Source: Halobacteriovorax sp.
GTDB taxonomy: Bacteria; Bdellovibrionota; Bacteriovoracia; Bacteriovoracales; Bacteriovoracaceae
Direction: 5' to 3'
Assembly: GCA_002720865.1 (NCBI GenBank)
Contig: PBIO01000011.1
Location: 186,001 to 250,000, forward strand
Length of the DNA stretch: 64,000 bases
The notes under the pieces are model-generated. The model did not search any database and was not told the origin of the DNA. It saw only the letters and a list, made by a program, of their open reading frames with translations. The position numbers and the translations under genes were made by a program. Below are positions 1 to 8,548 of this stretch, piece by piece (positions within the stretch are counted from its first letter, which is position 1; each line of letters starts with the position of its first letter).

Positions 1-47
1 GATGTCCAGCTAAATATAAAACTGGACCACCTTAAAAAGAGTATTTA

Positions 48-92
48 ATTGATAAGGGGCACCGAAGTTCTCTGGTGCCCCTTGCTATCAAT
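48..92. terminator. Long hairpin, probable terminator of an upstream gene
   Basis: An inner stem GGGGCACC (56-63) pairs with GGTGCCCC (74-81) across a 10-nt loop. An outer stem ATTGATA (48-54) pairs with TATCAAT (86-92). There is no clear T-run after it, so it may be a bidirectional or Rho-assisted terminator, or a palindromic intergenic element. Confidence 0.6.
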
Positions 93-116
93 TGTGGGAC
101 TTATTATAATCCTTTA
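82..116 (+). promoter_or_regulatory. Sigma-70-like promoter placing the mRNA start at the ATG
   Basis: A -35-like TTGCTA (82-87) and a perfect -10 TATAAT (105-110) are separated by 17 nt. The ATG of the ferredoxin-MBL gene is at 116, only 5 nt after the -10 box, so transcription should begin at or beside the start codon. No ribosome binding site is visible. A leaderless mRNA is inferred. Confidence 0.55.
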
Positions 117-985
117 TGGCCAACCTAAGAAATAAACGAAATAAGAATGCTGAAGGTAACTTCTTTGTCGATAATAGCTGCATTGATTGCGGCACCTGCT
201 ATTGGATGGCACCTCAAGTTTTCAAAGAAGATGATGGGATGAGCCTAGTTTATGAACAACCAAAGCCCAATCAAGAAGTTAGGGCCATGGAAGCACTCTT
301 TAGCTGTCCAACCAATTCCATAGGCTATACTGGGGCGCGAGTTGAGATGAGAAAAATTTCAAAAACCTTTCCCATTCCAGTCTCCGAAAATGTCTTTCAC
401 AATGGTTATCACTCAGAGAGCTCCTATGGAGCTGCAAGTTATTTTATTCAAAGAGATAATGGTAATGTGCTCGTAGATTCTCCTCGCTATTCAAGTGTTA
501 TCTCTAAAAATATTAAAGACATGGGAGGGGTCGTGCTTCAGTATTTAACTCATCGAGATGACGTTGCTGATACGGACCTCTATCAAAAAGATTTTCTCTC
601 TAAAAGGTTGATGCATAAAGACGATATCTCAAAAAAGACTGAGCACTTTGAGATCATTTTAGATGGCCAAGAGGACTATCAGATCGATGACGACCTTCTA
701 GTCATCACAGTTCCAGGTCATACAAAAGGTCATACCGTCCTTCTCTACAAAGAAAAATATTTATTTACAGGAGATCATCTCGCTTTTCAAAGACATCAAA
801 AACACCTCTACGCTTTCAAGACCGCTTGTTGGTATGATTGGGATATTCAAATCAAAAGTATGGAAAAGCTCTTAAATTATAATTTTAGTCATGTTCTTCC
901 TGGTCACGGTGCCCCCTACAAAGCAAATAGTTCAGCTGATATGAAGCTAGAGCTCGAAAAATGCATCGAGTGGATGAAAAGCTGA
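116..985 (+). CDS. Ferredoxin-MBL fold metallo-hydrolase fusion
   Basis: The 289-residue protein begins with a ferredoxin-like cluster domain (about residues 1-75; Cys of CIDCGTC and a later Cys in FSCPTNS). A metallo-beta-lactamase-fold domain follows (about 90-285), with PGHTKGHT, a metal-binding TGDH and a final PGHG. The usual HxHxDH motif is degenerate (THRDDVAD), as in the ferredoxin-linked branch of this superfamily. Such proteins are annotated as cytoplasmic redox-linked hydrolases of unknown substrate. The N-terminus (MANLRN...) matches the usual start of the family, which supports ATG 116 even though it lies directly behind the promoter. The methyltransferase start overlaps its stop codon. 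Confidence 0.85.
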   Translation: MANLRNKRNKNAEGNFFVDNSCIDCGTCYWMAPQVFKEDDGMSLVYEQPKPNQEVRAMEALFSCPTNSIGYTGARVEMRKISKTFPIPVSENVFHNGYHSESSYGAASYFIQRDNGNVLVDSPRYSSVISKNIKDMGGVVLQYLTHRDDVADTDLYQKDFLSKRLMHKDDISKKTEHFEIILDGQEDYQIDDDLLVITVPGHTKGHTVLLYKEKYLFTGDHLAFQRHQKHLYAFKTACWYDWDIQIKSMEKLLNYNFSHVLPGHGAPYKANSSADMKLELEKCIEWMKS

Positions 986-1614
986 TGCTTCTCCTAAGAA
1001 TTAAAGACTTCTTTAAAACTCTCTTAGACAAAGGCTTCTTATCGACTCTCAAACTTTTATTTTCTACATTCAAAGATAGGGTCTCTAATAAACCTTTTGC
1101 AAGAGAGACCGTTTTTGAACCTCAAGATGTGAACCCAGAGATTTCCCCATATTTGCCTTCCAGGTATGAACCACTTGTTGAAGTGTTAAAAAGAATCTCG
1201 TTCTCTAGTAAAGATGTCTTTGTTGACGTCGGTGCTGGTAAAGGTCGCGCTATGATCATTGCATCGAAAATGGGTTTTAAAAAAGTTAAGGGGATAGAGC
1301 TCTCAAGGCCTCTGTTTATTAAAGCTAATAAAATTTTAGAAAAAGCTAATTTAAACTACGAATTGATCAATTCTAATATTTTGGACTATAAGATTAAGGA
1401 AGAAGATAACTTCTTTTATCTCTACGATCCATTTCAGGATGATATCCTCAAGGCCTTTTTAAATAATTTAGTCCAAAGCAATCTAAAGGTTCGAATCCTA
1501 TATCATAACAATATCAGCAACAAGAGTGAGCTTTTTTGTAAGTTCCCAAACATAAGCCTAAACTCAAGCTTCGAAATTATGGGTAATCACTATTCCCTTT
1601 TCCATTTAAATTGA
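985..1614 (+). CDS. Class I SAM-dependent methyltransferase
   Basis: A SAM-binding motif I (DVGAGKGRAMIIAS) lies about 80 residues in, and an acidic motif II (GIELS) follows. The fold resembles the small DOT1-like or generic class I methyltransferases; the substrate cannot be told. The ATG at 985 overlaps the upstream TGA (TGATG), the usual sign of translational coupling, and is preferred over the in-frame ATG at 961. That gives 209 residues. It forms a two-gene operon with the ferredoxin-MBL gene. Its 3' end overlaps the convergent amphi-Trp gene by 25 bp. Confidence 0.75.
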   Translation: MLLLRIKDFFKTLLDKGFLSTLKLLFSTFKDRVSNKPFARETVFEPQDVNPEISPYLPSRYEPLVEVLKRISFSSKDVFVDVGAGKGRAMIIASKMGFKKVKGIELSRPLFIKANKILEKANLNYELINSNILDYKIKEEDNFFYLYDPFQDDILKAFLNNLVQSNLKVRILYHNNISNKSELFCKFPNISLNSSFEIMGNHYSLFHLN

Positions 1615-1823
1615 AATTCAATTTCTTCTTCGTCGCTAGAGCGCTCGTGCTCAATATTAAAAACCGCACTTACTGGAACATGAATCCTTTCTCCAGCAAT
1701 CTGAATAGCAAAATACTTATCATTTTCTAAGCAATCCGCTAACCTTCTAAGCTTATTAATCATTTCTTTTTTCGAATAGGTTTTCTCTAAATCTCTTTTC
1801 TTCTTCTTTTTTAACTTAGGCAT
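1590..1823 (-). CDS. Amphi-Trp domain protein
   Basis: This 77-residue protein has a very basic N-terminus (lysine-rich, residues 1-20). The rest fits the small amphi-Trp domain: a helix with LRRLADCLE, then a beta segment around IQIAGERIHVPV, and a C-terminal strand ending in EFQFKWK. These proteins are conserved, cytoplasmic and of unknown function. An AAAGGAA ribosome binding site lies just before the ATG. The assignment rests on the pattern and length only. Confidence 0.7.
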   Translation of the reverse strand: MPKLKKKKKRDLEKTYSKKEMINKLRRLADCLENDKYFAIQIAGERIHVPVSAVFNIEHERSSDEEEIEFQFKWKRE

Positions 1824-1847
1824 GCATATTCCTTTGATGATTCTAAT

Positions 1848-2435
1848 TTATAACTGTATCGCTAAAATTATTAACACCACCAGCATTAATAATTTGAAAA
1901 TTTTTAATGAACTCGAGATTTTAACGGCTGGAACCACCGCCCCATTCAGATCTCCCAAGCTATTCGCCATTTCAGATTCTTTATGAATTCTTCTAATGAT
2001 CGTAAAAGTATAAAAGGCTATTAAAGTATTTATCAAATAAGAAGTATTGGTAAAGCTTTGAGATAAAACTGAAGCAGAGGTGATTTCCTCTAATTCAATT
2101 ATACTGATACAGACAACTGTAATTAGAAAAATAAATTCAAAAAAATAAGGGTTTCTTTCCATTAATCTTTTATAGAGGATTGCTAAAGTGGTTTTTTCTT
2201 TTTGCTCAAATGTCTTAGCGGCAATAGCATCAAAAACACTTGAAGGATTACTTGCTTTTTTCGTTACTTCAATAAAGCTAGAACTAACATCTTCCATGGT
2301 AATATGAAACTTTTCAAGTTCGGTTCTAAGCTCTAAGTCTTGCTCGATTCTAAGTTTTAAGAGCCTTTTTTGATCTTCTGAAATATCTCCAAACAAGTAG
2401 TCGGATAGAATACGTTCTTTCTCTAAATCAAACAT
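1848..2435 (-). CDS. Putative membrane anti-sigma factor
   Basis: The 195-residue protein follows an ECF sigma gene and overlaps its end by 8 bp, so the two are translationally coupled. It has a charged cytoplasmic N-terminal part (about residues 1-90, with the LSDYLFGDISEDQK pattern common in anti-sigma N-termini). Three hydrophobic segments follow, at about 95-115, 125-147 and 178-194. No zinc-binding HxxxCxxC motif is visible, so it is not a ZAS-type anti-sigma factor. The role is inferred from position, topology and length; the signal it would sense is unknown. Confidence 0.6.
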   Translation of the reverse strand: MFDLEKERILSDYLFGDISEDQKRLLKLRIEQDLELRTELEKFHITMEDVSSSFIEVTKKASNPSSVFDAIAAKTFEQKEKTTLAILYKRLMERNPYFFEFIFLITVVCISIIELEEITSASVLSQSFTNTSYLINTLIAFYTFTIIRRIHKESEMANSLGDLNGAVVPAVKISSSLKIFKLLMLVVLIILAIQL

Positions 2436-2934
2436 CTTCGACCTCTAATTTTAACAATTCTTGAATTTTTTTAATTCCTCGAAACAAAATTATTCCAACA
2501 TTAGAAGATGATAAGCCAGTTATCTGGCTGATTTCCCTATTATTGTATCCTTCCTGGAACTTTAAAATGAATACTTCCTGGTGTTCAGCACTGAACCCAC
2601 TAATAATTTTAAAAATTATGTTCTTCTCAATTTTATCTTCAAAAAAGAAAAACTCTGACAATGTATTATTTTTTTGTTCATCAAACTCTTCCATTTTTTG
2701 TCCTTTTCTAAAGTAATCAATGGCCTCGTTTCGACAGACTCTATACAACCAAGGAACTACATAATCTTGAATCGATAGAAAATTCTCTTTCCATAATTTA
2801 ATAAACGCACTTTGAACAATCTCTTCTGCCTGTTCCTTATTTCCAGTTAGTGAATAAGCGTAGTTCAATAACGATCTTTCATGCATGGTTAACACACCTT
2901 GAAACCATTGTTTTTGAACATACGACTTTTTCAA
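2428..2934 (-). CDS. ECF-family RNA polymerase sigma factor
   Basis: A 168-residue sigma factor with region 2 (about residues 15-85: LLNYAYSLTGNKEQAEEIVQ, then the region 2.4-like RVCRNEAIDYFRK) and region 4 (about 112-160: EVFILKFQEGYNNREISQITGL, a helix-turn-helix). Region 3 is missing, as expected for extracytoplasmic-function sigma factors. The start is TTG at 2934, preceded by AGAGGG; no ATG fits the domain better. It is followed by the probable membrane anti-sigma gene. Target promoters are not identified. Confidence 0.85.
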   Translation of the reverse strand: MKKSYVQKQWFQGVLTMHERSLLNYAYSLTGNKEQAEEIVQSAFIKLWKENFLSIQDYVVPWLYRVCRNEAIDYFRKGQKMEEFDEQKNNTLSEFFFFEDKIEKNIIFKIISGFSAEHQEVFILKFQEGYNNREISQITGLSSSNVGIILFRGIKKIQELLKLEVEDV

Positions 2935-3013
2935 CTAGGCCCTCTTTACTAACGTTCAACTTCAAAAAGTATTACAAAAATATTTCAAACTTTAGTAATT
3001 TTAACACCTTAGC

Positions 3014-3202
3014 CTAGAAGTTACTTTCTTTATTTAGCATTTGCTCAGCGAGATCAAAAACTTTGGTCATAATATTTCCAAGCTTTGAGTCCATGACTCC
3101 TTTTAACTTAAAGACCACTCCAGCTACTACCGCAATTAGAAGGATGTACTCTGTTGAAGTTTGACCATCTTGATTTTTAAGATATTCTTTAATTCCTTTC
3201 AT
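3014..3202 (-). CDS. Flp/class III-type pilin
   Basis: The start is set at 3202 because GGAGATTACG precedes that ATG; an upstream in-frame ATG (3262) would add 20 residues that spoil the signal. The 62-residue product has a short charged leader, then GQTSTEYILLIAVVAGVVF. That is the processing site, the E at mature position 5-like spacing and the hydrophobic assembly helix typical of Flp and class III pilins. The tail is amphipathic. It should be cleaved by a prepilin peptidase and assembled by a Tad-like system; no tad genes are in the window, so it is an isolated pilin gene. Confidence 0.75.
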   Translation of the reverse strand: MKGIKEYLKNQDGQTSTEYILLIAVVAGVVFKLKGVMDSKLGNIMTKVFDLAEQMLNKESNF

Positions 3203-3283
3203 CGTAATCTCCTTGTTAAAGAGATAACGCTGGAAAAGAGAAAGTATTACAGATTTAATCAACTATTTTGTAAATAGCTGAAA

Positions 3284-4510
3284 TTACTTCCAATATTGGA
3301 TAATTTCTTCGGAGTCTCTGACTAAGCTTTGATAGAGGTCTGAGTTCTTTATGCTCATTCTTGGGTCTACTCTAATAAGCACATCTTTGACGACGAAGTG
3401 TAGGGTTGTAACCTCGCTCTGGCTCCCCTCGTAGGAAATATAAGAGACTTCTCGTTGTCCGATTTTTTTAAAGTGAGAATCTACCTTTAGGGTCTTGTCT
3501 TTAGAAAGTTCTTTTAAATACTTTTCCACATGAAACTTAAGATCTTCGTCGGCAGTTAGTTTTTTTAGATGAATACGAATCTTCACTTTTTCGTTGTCTC
3601 GTCTTTTATAAGTAAGAAGTGGCATCCTTAAGACCTTCTTTTGTTTGAATTCGTATCTTGATTCGTTATAAGGAATTTTAAAGCTGCGATAGGGAAAGTC
3701 TAAAAAGGTTCGCTCATCGATCTTTATGACTTTGGCCATTGGCTCTGAGAATAAAAAAATCGAGCTGGCGGCAATTCCGATTAAAGATGTAAAGAAAATT
3801 GCGTCCCGACCCTTGAGCTTGAAACTATTATTTTCTGTTAAGAGGACGTCTGAAGCCAATCCTCTTACCCAAATAAATAGTGAAAGAGAAAAGAGAAGTG
3901 TAAAACCAAAATATTTTAGAAACTCTATTGAAAAGATGGGCTCTCTTATGGCCCCTAAGATATGGTGAATTGGAATAGTTAGAGCAATCTTAGAAATAAG
4001 AGGCTTCACTCCATAAAGAAGTTCTGGAAGGAACATAAAGAGCAGTAGAACTGTTCCTATGGCCGAAACTTCTGATTGCTTCTTTGCGATTAGCCCAACT
4101 CCCATTCCTAGCATTGTAAAAAAGAGAGAGCCAAGAGCAATAGTGATAACACTTGAGATTAAATAGATTTCTTTAAAATGAAAGATGAGGATTATTCCCA
4201 TCGTAACGACAAATGTAACAAGTGCATATAAGGAGGCGCGACCTAAAATTATTTGCCTAATAGAAATCGGCGTAAGTAGTAGAGCTGTCAGAGTCTTTTT
4301 TTCTTTTTCTTCCGTTGTTAAAAATGCCGGGCAGTAAAACCCGATCATGACAAGCGACATATTTACCGTCATCTCAACGAAGAGTTCTCCTATAGCAAAA
4401 GAGAGCAAGAGGTTCATGGTTAAAACCATTGAGAACATGGTTAAACTTTGAGGATGTCTAAAGAAATCTCTTAGCTCTTTTAAAAAGAGGGTTTTAATAA
4501 CGCTATTCAT
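3284..4510 (-). CDS. ABC-2 type transporter permease with C-terminal soluble domain
   Basis: The start at 4510 is preceded by GGGGGAGGG and overlaps the ATPase stop by 8 bp, so the two subunits are coupled. Six to seven membrane segments span about residues 20-255 (NatB/ABC-2 pattern, with the cytosolic TTEEKEKKTLTALLLTP loop). A last membrane segment then leads to about 150 extracytoplasmic residues rich in Lys, Glu and beta-type sequence. That tail is unusual for this family. The substrate is unknown; export of ions, lipids or peptides is equally possible. Confidence 0.8.
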   Translation of the reverse strand: MNSVIKTLFLKELRDFFRHPQSLTMFSMVLTMNLLLSFAIGELFVEMTVNMSLVMIGFYCPAFLTTEEKEKKTLTALLLTPISIRQIILGRASLYALVTFVVTMGIILIFHFKEIYLISSVITIALGSLFFTMLGMGVGLIAKKQSEVSAIGTVLLLFMFLPELLYGVKPLISKIALTIPIHHILGAIREPIFSIEFLKYFGFTLLFSLSLFIWVRGLASDVLLTENNSFKLKGRDAIFFTSLIGIAASSIFLFSEPMAKVIKIDERTFLDFPYRSFKIPYNESRYEFKQKKVLRMPLLTYKRRDNEKVKIRIHLKKLTADEDLKFHVEKYLKELSKDKTLKVDSHFKKIGQREVSYISYEGSQSEVTTLHFVVKDVLIRVDPRMSIKNSDLYQSLVRDSEEIIQYWK

Positions 4511-5228
4511 TTCCCTCCCCCATAATTTCAAGGAAGATATCTTTTAGTCTTTTGGCATTATATTTTGTTAAGAGCTCATGGGGGACCCCTTCTTCAACGA
4601 TGACTCCATCTCTTAGAAACCCAACTCGATCACAAAGTTCTTCAACCTCTTCCATAAAATGAGAGGTGATAAAAATAGTCGTACCGCGCTTTTTCAATTC
4701 TTTGATGAAGCGGTGAACTTTATCAGCAGCAATTGGGTCAAGCCCACTTGTTGGTTCGTCTAAGAAAAGAATTTTTGGCTCATGAAGAAAAGCTCTTGCT
4801 ATCAACACTCTTTGCTTAAAGCCTTTTGAAAGCTCTTTTGCTTTAGTATCCCGGTGCCCATTAAGACTTAGCTCGTCCATGACTTGAGCAACTCGTTCTT
4901 TTTTTAAATTAAGTAAATTGGCAAATAGCTCCAAGTTTTCTAAAACCGTAAAATTTTCGTACAAATTTTGAGATTCCTGTACTACCCCAATTTGGTTTAA
5001 AAACTCAGTATTCCGTGGGAAAGGGCTTAAGTCAGCTAAGGTCAGTGTTTCAACTTGGCAATCCGTAAGCCCTATAAGAATTCTAATGGTGGTACTCTTA
5101 CCTGCCCCATTGGGTCCGAGGAATCCATAAATCTCCCCTTCCTCTACATTTAGGGTTAATCCCTTCAAAACTTGCTTTGAACCATAAGATTTACAGAGAT
5201 TTGAAATATTAATGATAGGAGATTTCAT
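4503..5228 (-). CDS. ABC transporter ATP-binding protein
   Basis: The 241-residue nucleotide-binding subunit has Walker A GPNGAGKST (about residue 38), a Q-loop, the signature LSKGFKQR (the usual Ser-Gly-Gly is replaced by SKG), Walker B ILFLDEP and the switch His in FITSH. It matches the NatA/CcmA-like exporter ATPases that pair with ABC-2 permeases, and it is coupled to the permease gene downstream. The membrane complex would drive export; the cargo cannot be read from sequence. Confidence 0.9.
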   Translation of the reverse strand: MKSPIINISNLCKSYGSKQVLKGLTLNVEEGEIYGFLGPNGAGKSTTIRILIGLTDCQVETLTLADLSPFPRNTEFLNQIGVVQESQNLYENFTVLENLELFANLLNLKKERVAQVMDELSLNGHRDTKAKELSKGFKQRVLIARAFLHEPKILFLDEPTSGLDPIAADKVHRFIKELKKRGTTIFITSHFMEEVEELCDRVGFLRDGVIVEEGVPHELLTKYNAKRLKDIFLEIMGEGNE

Positions 5229-5274
5229 CTTATTTACTATAACATAGGAGCATAGGAATAAACTGGAGAATTTT

Positions 5275-6078
5275 GTGAAACAACGAATCTACCAAGTCAT
5301 ATTTGAAGCAGAAACGAAGGAAGGCAAAGTATTTGATGTCGTCCTTATCTTTGTCATTCTCCTAAGTATCTTGGTCACAATGCTAGATTCAGTTCTAAGA
5401 TTGAATCTTAAATATGGACAACTATTTTATACATTGGAGATTGTATTTACTGCCTTGTTCACTATCGAGTACCTCTTTAGGTATTACTGTAGCCCAAGAA
5501 AGCTCTCCTATGTTTTTAGTTTTTTTGGGTTGATCGATTTACTTAGTATTTTGCCCCTTTATATCTCCTTTTTTATTCCAGGAGTGGCCGGGCTATCAAT
5601 CCTTCGAGGACTTAGGGTACTTCGAGTCTTTAGGATTCTAAAACTTACCCAATACTCCCATGCTAGCAAACATCTTTCCACGGCCTTAAAAAGTAGCTGG
5701 CCTAAGATCTCGGTCTTTCTTCTCACTATTTTGACTGCAGTACTTATTATTGGTGCTCTTATGTATTTAGTTGAAGGAAGACAAAATGGCTTCACCAGCA
5801 TTCCAAAATCGGTCTATTGGGCCGTTGTGACAATGACTACTGTTGGTTATGGGGACTTAGTACCTCAAACTGAATTAGGACAGTTTATCTCAATCGTTTT
5901 GATGATTCTTGGTTACGGAGTTATTGCTGTTCCTACTGGGGTGGTTTCCTCAGAGCTTATGGGGGCCATGAAAAACGACATCACACTTAATACAACCACT
6001 TGCCCTAATTGCTTTATGGAAGGTCACCGAAAAGCCGCCTGCTTTTGTTTTAACTGCGGGTATAAACTCGTTAAATAG
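5275..6078 (+). CDS. Voltage-gated-type potassium channel with C-terminal zinc ribbon
   Basis: Six membrane helices are visible: S1 near residues 20-40, an Arg-repeated S4 (RGLRVLRVFRILKL) near 107-120, and a pore loop with selectivity filter TVGYGD near 188 before S6. The last 35 residues form a CPNC...CFNC zinc ribbon, which most bacterial Kv channels lack. The start codon is GTG 5275 behind CTGGAG. The channel should pass K+ through the inner membrane. It stands alone and is transcribed away from the ABC pair. Confidence 0.9.
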   Translation: MKQRIYQVIFEAETKEGKVFDVVLIFVILLSILVTMLDSVLRLNLKYGQLFYTLEIVFTALFTIEYLFRYYCSPRKLSYVFSFFGLIDLLSILPLYISFFIPGVAGLSILRGLRVLRVFRILKLTQYSHASKHLSTALKSSWPKISVFLLTILTAVLIIGALMYLVEGRQNGFTSIPKSVYWAVVTMTTVGYGDLVPQTELGQFISIVLMILGYGVIAVPTGVVSSELMGAMKNDITLNTTTCPNCFMEGHRKAACFCFNCGYKLVK

Positions 6079-6087
6079 TTCAAAAAA

Positions 6088-6112
6088 AAAGCCCGTATCA
6101 AACGGGCTTTCT
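6088..6112. terminator. Rho-independent terminator, bidirectional
   Basis: AAAGCCCGT and ACGGGCTTT form a 9-bp stem with a 5-nt loop. An A-run precedes it and a T-rich stretch follows, so it can stop both the channel gene on the + strand and the peroxidase gene on the - strand. Confidence 0.9.
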
Positions 6113-6142
6113 TCTTTCATATAAATTTAATCTGTATGCTTT

Positions 6143-8362
6143 TTATAAACCTTCCATTGGCTGGATGGCCTTCTTCACGTCATTGTAAACTGGAAGCCAA
6201 GGACGAAAGGCGTTTTTAACCACTCGTTTTGATCCAATAGTTTTACGTTTTTCGTAGAATCTATTTTTGAATTCTGGAAAGTGACGCATAATAACATCGC
6301 CCATTTCTTGTTTTTGAACGTGCTTGATACCCTTTCTTGTATAGTGCTCTTTTGTAAAATAGTCCGAGAAGAATGGATCGGCCATAAGTCTTCTTGAGGC
6401 CATTAGAGCAAAGATATAAAAAGGAGTATTACCAAAAGCATATCCTGGGTAACGATCGGCTTCAGCTAAAGTACCTACCAGAAGATCAACTTGCTCAATA
6501 TCATTATTGTAAATATCTGCAAGAATTTTTTGGTCTTCTTCATTAGGAGTCAATTCTCTAAAAGAATTGATGGCCGGCATATTGAGCTGACGTCTGAAGT
6601 TATTATACTTTGGAACACCTCTTTCACGGTCTCTAAAGATATCAATAGCTCCCATATCCATTCTTGTTGAATCACTATGCTTCTTACCAGTATTTCTTTC
6701 GGCAACAAAGTTACTCATCCAAGTTGGGTAGTTATGAAGAGTCATAGCTCCTGGGAATGAAGTACCAAACGAGTTCATCCATGTGGCTGAACCATGCTTA
6801 CTAAAAGTGTCTTTCGCATTTCTAAAGATCATGTCTTTAGTATTAACTTTTTCACCTGGCTTATTAGTAGCGGCATCTCTAACTGTAACTGTATCCGGAA
6901 CAAGTGGGTGCATTCTATAAACGGCCACGAATTCTTCAGTTAGAGTAAATGGTACTGAATAAAGATCTAAGGTATTTTTTCCAACTAGACCTGAGATAAG
7001 GTGCTTAACTCCGCCACCAACTTTTCCTCTTAAAAAAGGAATTGATAGGCCTGTTACTTCTCTCATTCCGTACCAGTTTGATCTCATACCAATTTGAAGC
7101 ATTTCATTATCAAGTAGAGCCGGGGTCCACTCAGCTGTATGAATTTTTGCCATTAAGGCTGAAACTATCAAACGAGCTTTTTCAAAAAAGATCTGATCAC
7201 ATTCTTCCTGTTGAATATCTTTGTCGCAAATTGAACTCTTTTTTGGCTTTAGAAGATTATCAACAACCCAATTATGCTCTAGGTGAAAGAGAAGGTGTAC
7301 AAGCTCTAAGCCAACCCACCAGTTATCAGAAAAACCAGTAACCGGAAGACCATCCTTAGTATAACGAAGCCTTCTATTCTTTTGGTCAACAGCAATCTTT
7401 CCATAAGGAAGAAGTTTTCCTGTATTTACTCCGTCTCTCCAAACACTTCTAACTTTTCTAATTGTTTCTGGGTCAGATCCATAGATTTGAGAGGCATCCC
7501 ACCAGTGAGTAACTCTGTTTCTAAAAGTTTTGTCGTATCCATGCTTATTATGCTTACTTTCTCTTTCTGTTTCAGATTGAGTAGCTGGAACTTCCATTCC
7601 CTCTTTAAAGTCTTTATGTGCTGAATGTGCTGGGATTTTATGCTTTCTTGATTTTGAGTTCTTACCGTGAGTAAACCAATCATGGTTCATGGCCTGAAGC
7701 CAAGCCGTAGCAAGAACATTAATTACTGGAGCATCAACTTGCTTTCCATTTTTTCTAGCAAATAATCTCTGGCTAATCTCTAGTGGCGAAGGATTCATTA
7801 AGCTTTGCTTATTGGCCTTATCATGGGCATCAGTCGTTATATTACGCCCAAATCTTTCATTATTAGCTCCCATGCGAAGTTGATTAGCTAGCTTCTTATC
7901 ACGATCAGTTAAGTGCTTTTCATATTTATAAAAATAACATTCTCCGTAAGCAGATCTATGAACTCTTTTCATGATCTTATCACAATCTATTTTTTCATTC
8001 GGGCTTACACCAGTGTCGTATAAGTTTTCCTCTAGCAGAGCCTGACGTCTTCCTGAAAGCTCCTTAGAAAATTTAAGGTTTTTCGGAGATGCAATTGTTT
8101 TTACGAACTTGAGTTTATTTTTCTTTCCAGAGTAGCCATCGTATTTGAACTTGGCCCAATCTCTTCCTCGGTTCTTCCAGTAGTCCGCATCTGCCTCGTC
8201 CTTACTTCTATCAACTTTAGGATACTCTTCCTTTGGTAATCCGTTGACTAGTAATTCTTCATCAGAAGATACATTCCGTTTAACATTTTCATTCGTACTA
8301 CTTGAACAAGCAGCGATAACAAATAAGAGTAATAAAAAAATCGTACTTTTAAACCAGCTCAC
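6143..8362 (-). CDS. Animal haem peroxidase family lipoprotein
   Basis: The 739-residue protein opens with a lipoprotein signal (hydrophobic stretch then IAACSSS), so it should be lipidated at the envelope. The rest matches the animal-type haem peroxidase family. A distal-side LQAMNHDW lies near residue 227 (HD of the family motif). A proximal segment TEEFVAVYRMHPLVPD lies near 480-490 with the likely haem-ligand His. DIFRDRERGVPKYNNFR (about 575-592) matches the family's QRGRDHG motif in altered form. The product would oxidise organic or halide substrates with peroxide outside the cytoplasm. It is divergent from a two-gene operon of secreted proteins. Confidence 0.85.
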   Translation of the reverse strand: MSWFKSTIFLLLLFVIAACSSSTNENVKRNVSSDEELLVNGLPKEEYPKVDRSKDEADADYWKNRGRDWAKFKYDGYSGKKNKLKFVKTIASPKNLKFSKELSGRRQALLEENLYDTGVSPNEKIDCDKIMKRVHRSAYGECYFYKYEKHLTDRDKKLANQLRMGANNERFGRNITTDAHDKANKQSLMNPSPLEISQRLFARKNGKQVDAPVINVLATAWLQAMNHDWFTHGKNSKSRKHKIPAHSAHKDFKEGMEVPATQSETERESKHNKHGYDKTFRNRVTHWWDASQIYGSDPETIRKVRSVWRDGVNTGKLLPYGKIAVDQKNRRLRYTKDGLPVTGFSDNWWVGLELVHLLFHLEHNWVVDNLLKPKKSSICDKDIQQEECDQIFFEKARLIVSALMAKIHTAEWTPALLDNEMLQIGMRSNWYGMREVTGLSIPFLRGKVGGGVKHLISGLVGKNTLDLYSVPFTLTEEFVAVYRMHPLVPDTVTVRDAATNKPGEKVNTKDMIFRNAKDTFSKHGSATWMNSFGTSFPGAMTLHNYPTWMSNFVAERNTGKKHSDSTRMDMGAIDIFRDRERGVPKYNNFRRQLNMPAINSFRELTPNEEDQKILADIYNNDIEQVDLLVGTLAEADRYPGYAFGNTPFYIFALMASRRLMADPFFSDYFTKEHYTRKGIKHVQKQEMGDVIMRHFPEFKNRFYEKRKTIGSKRVVKNAFRPWLPVYNDVKKAIQPMEGL

Positions 8363-8548
8363 TATTGGCTCCCGTTAACATTAATTTTCTCAAGCGGAAT
8401 CGTATCAAATGGTTCGACGGGTTGCAAAGTAGGCAATAGGGGCGAACTTTTTTACTCGGGTACTTATGTATCCAACTATTCCCCCGCCTGTAATTTTTTA
8501 ATTAATATGAGATACTTCGAGCATATTGTTTAGGTAGGAGAATAACCG

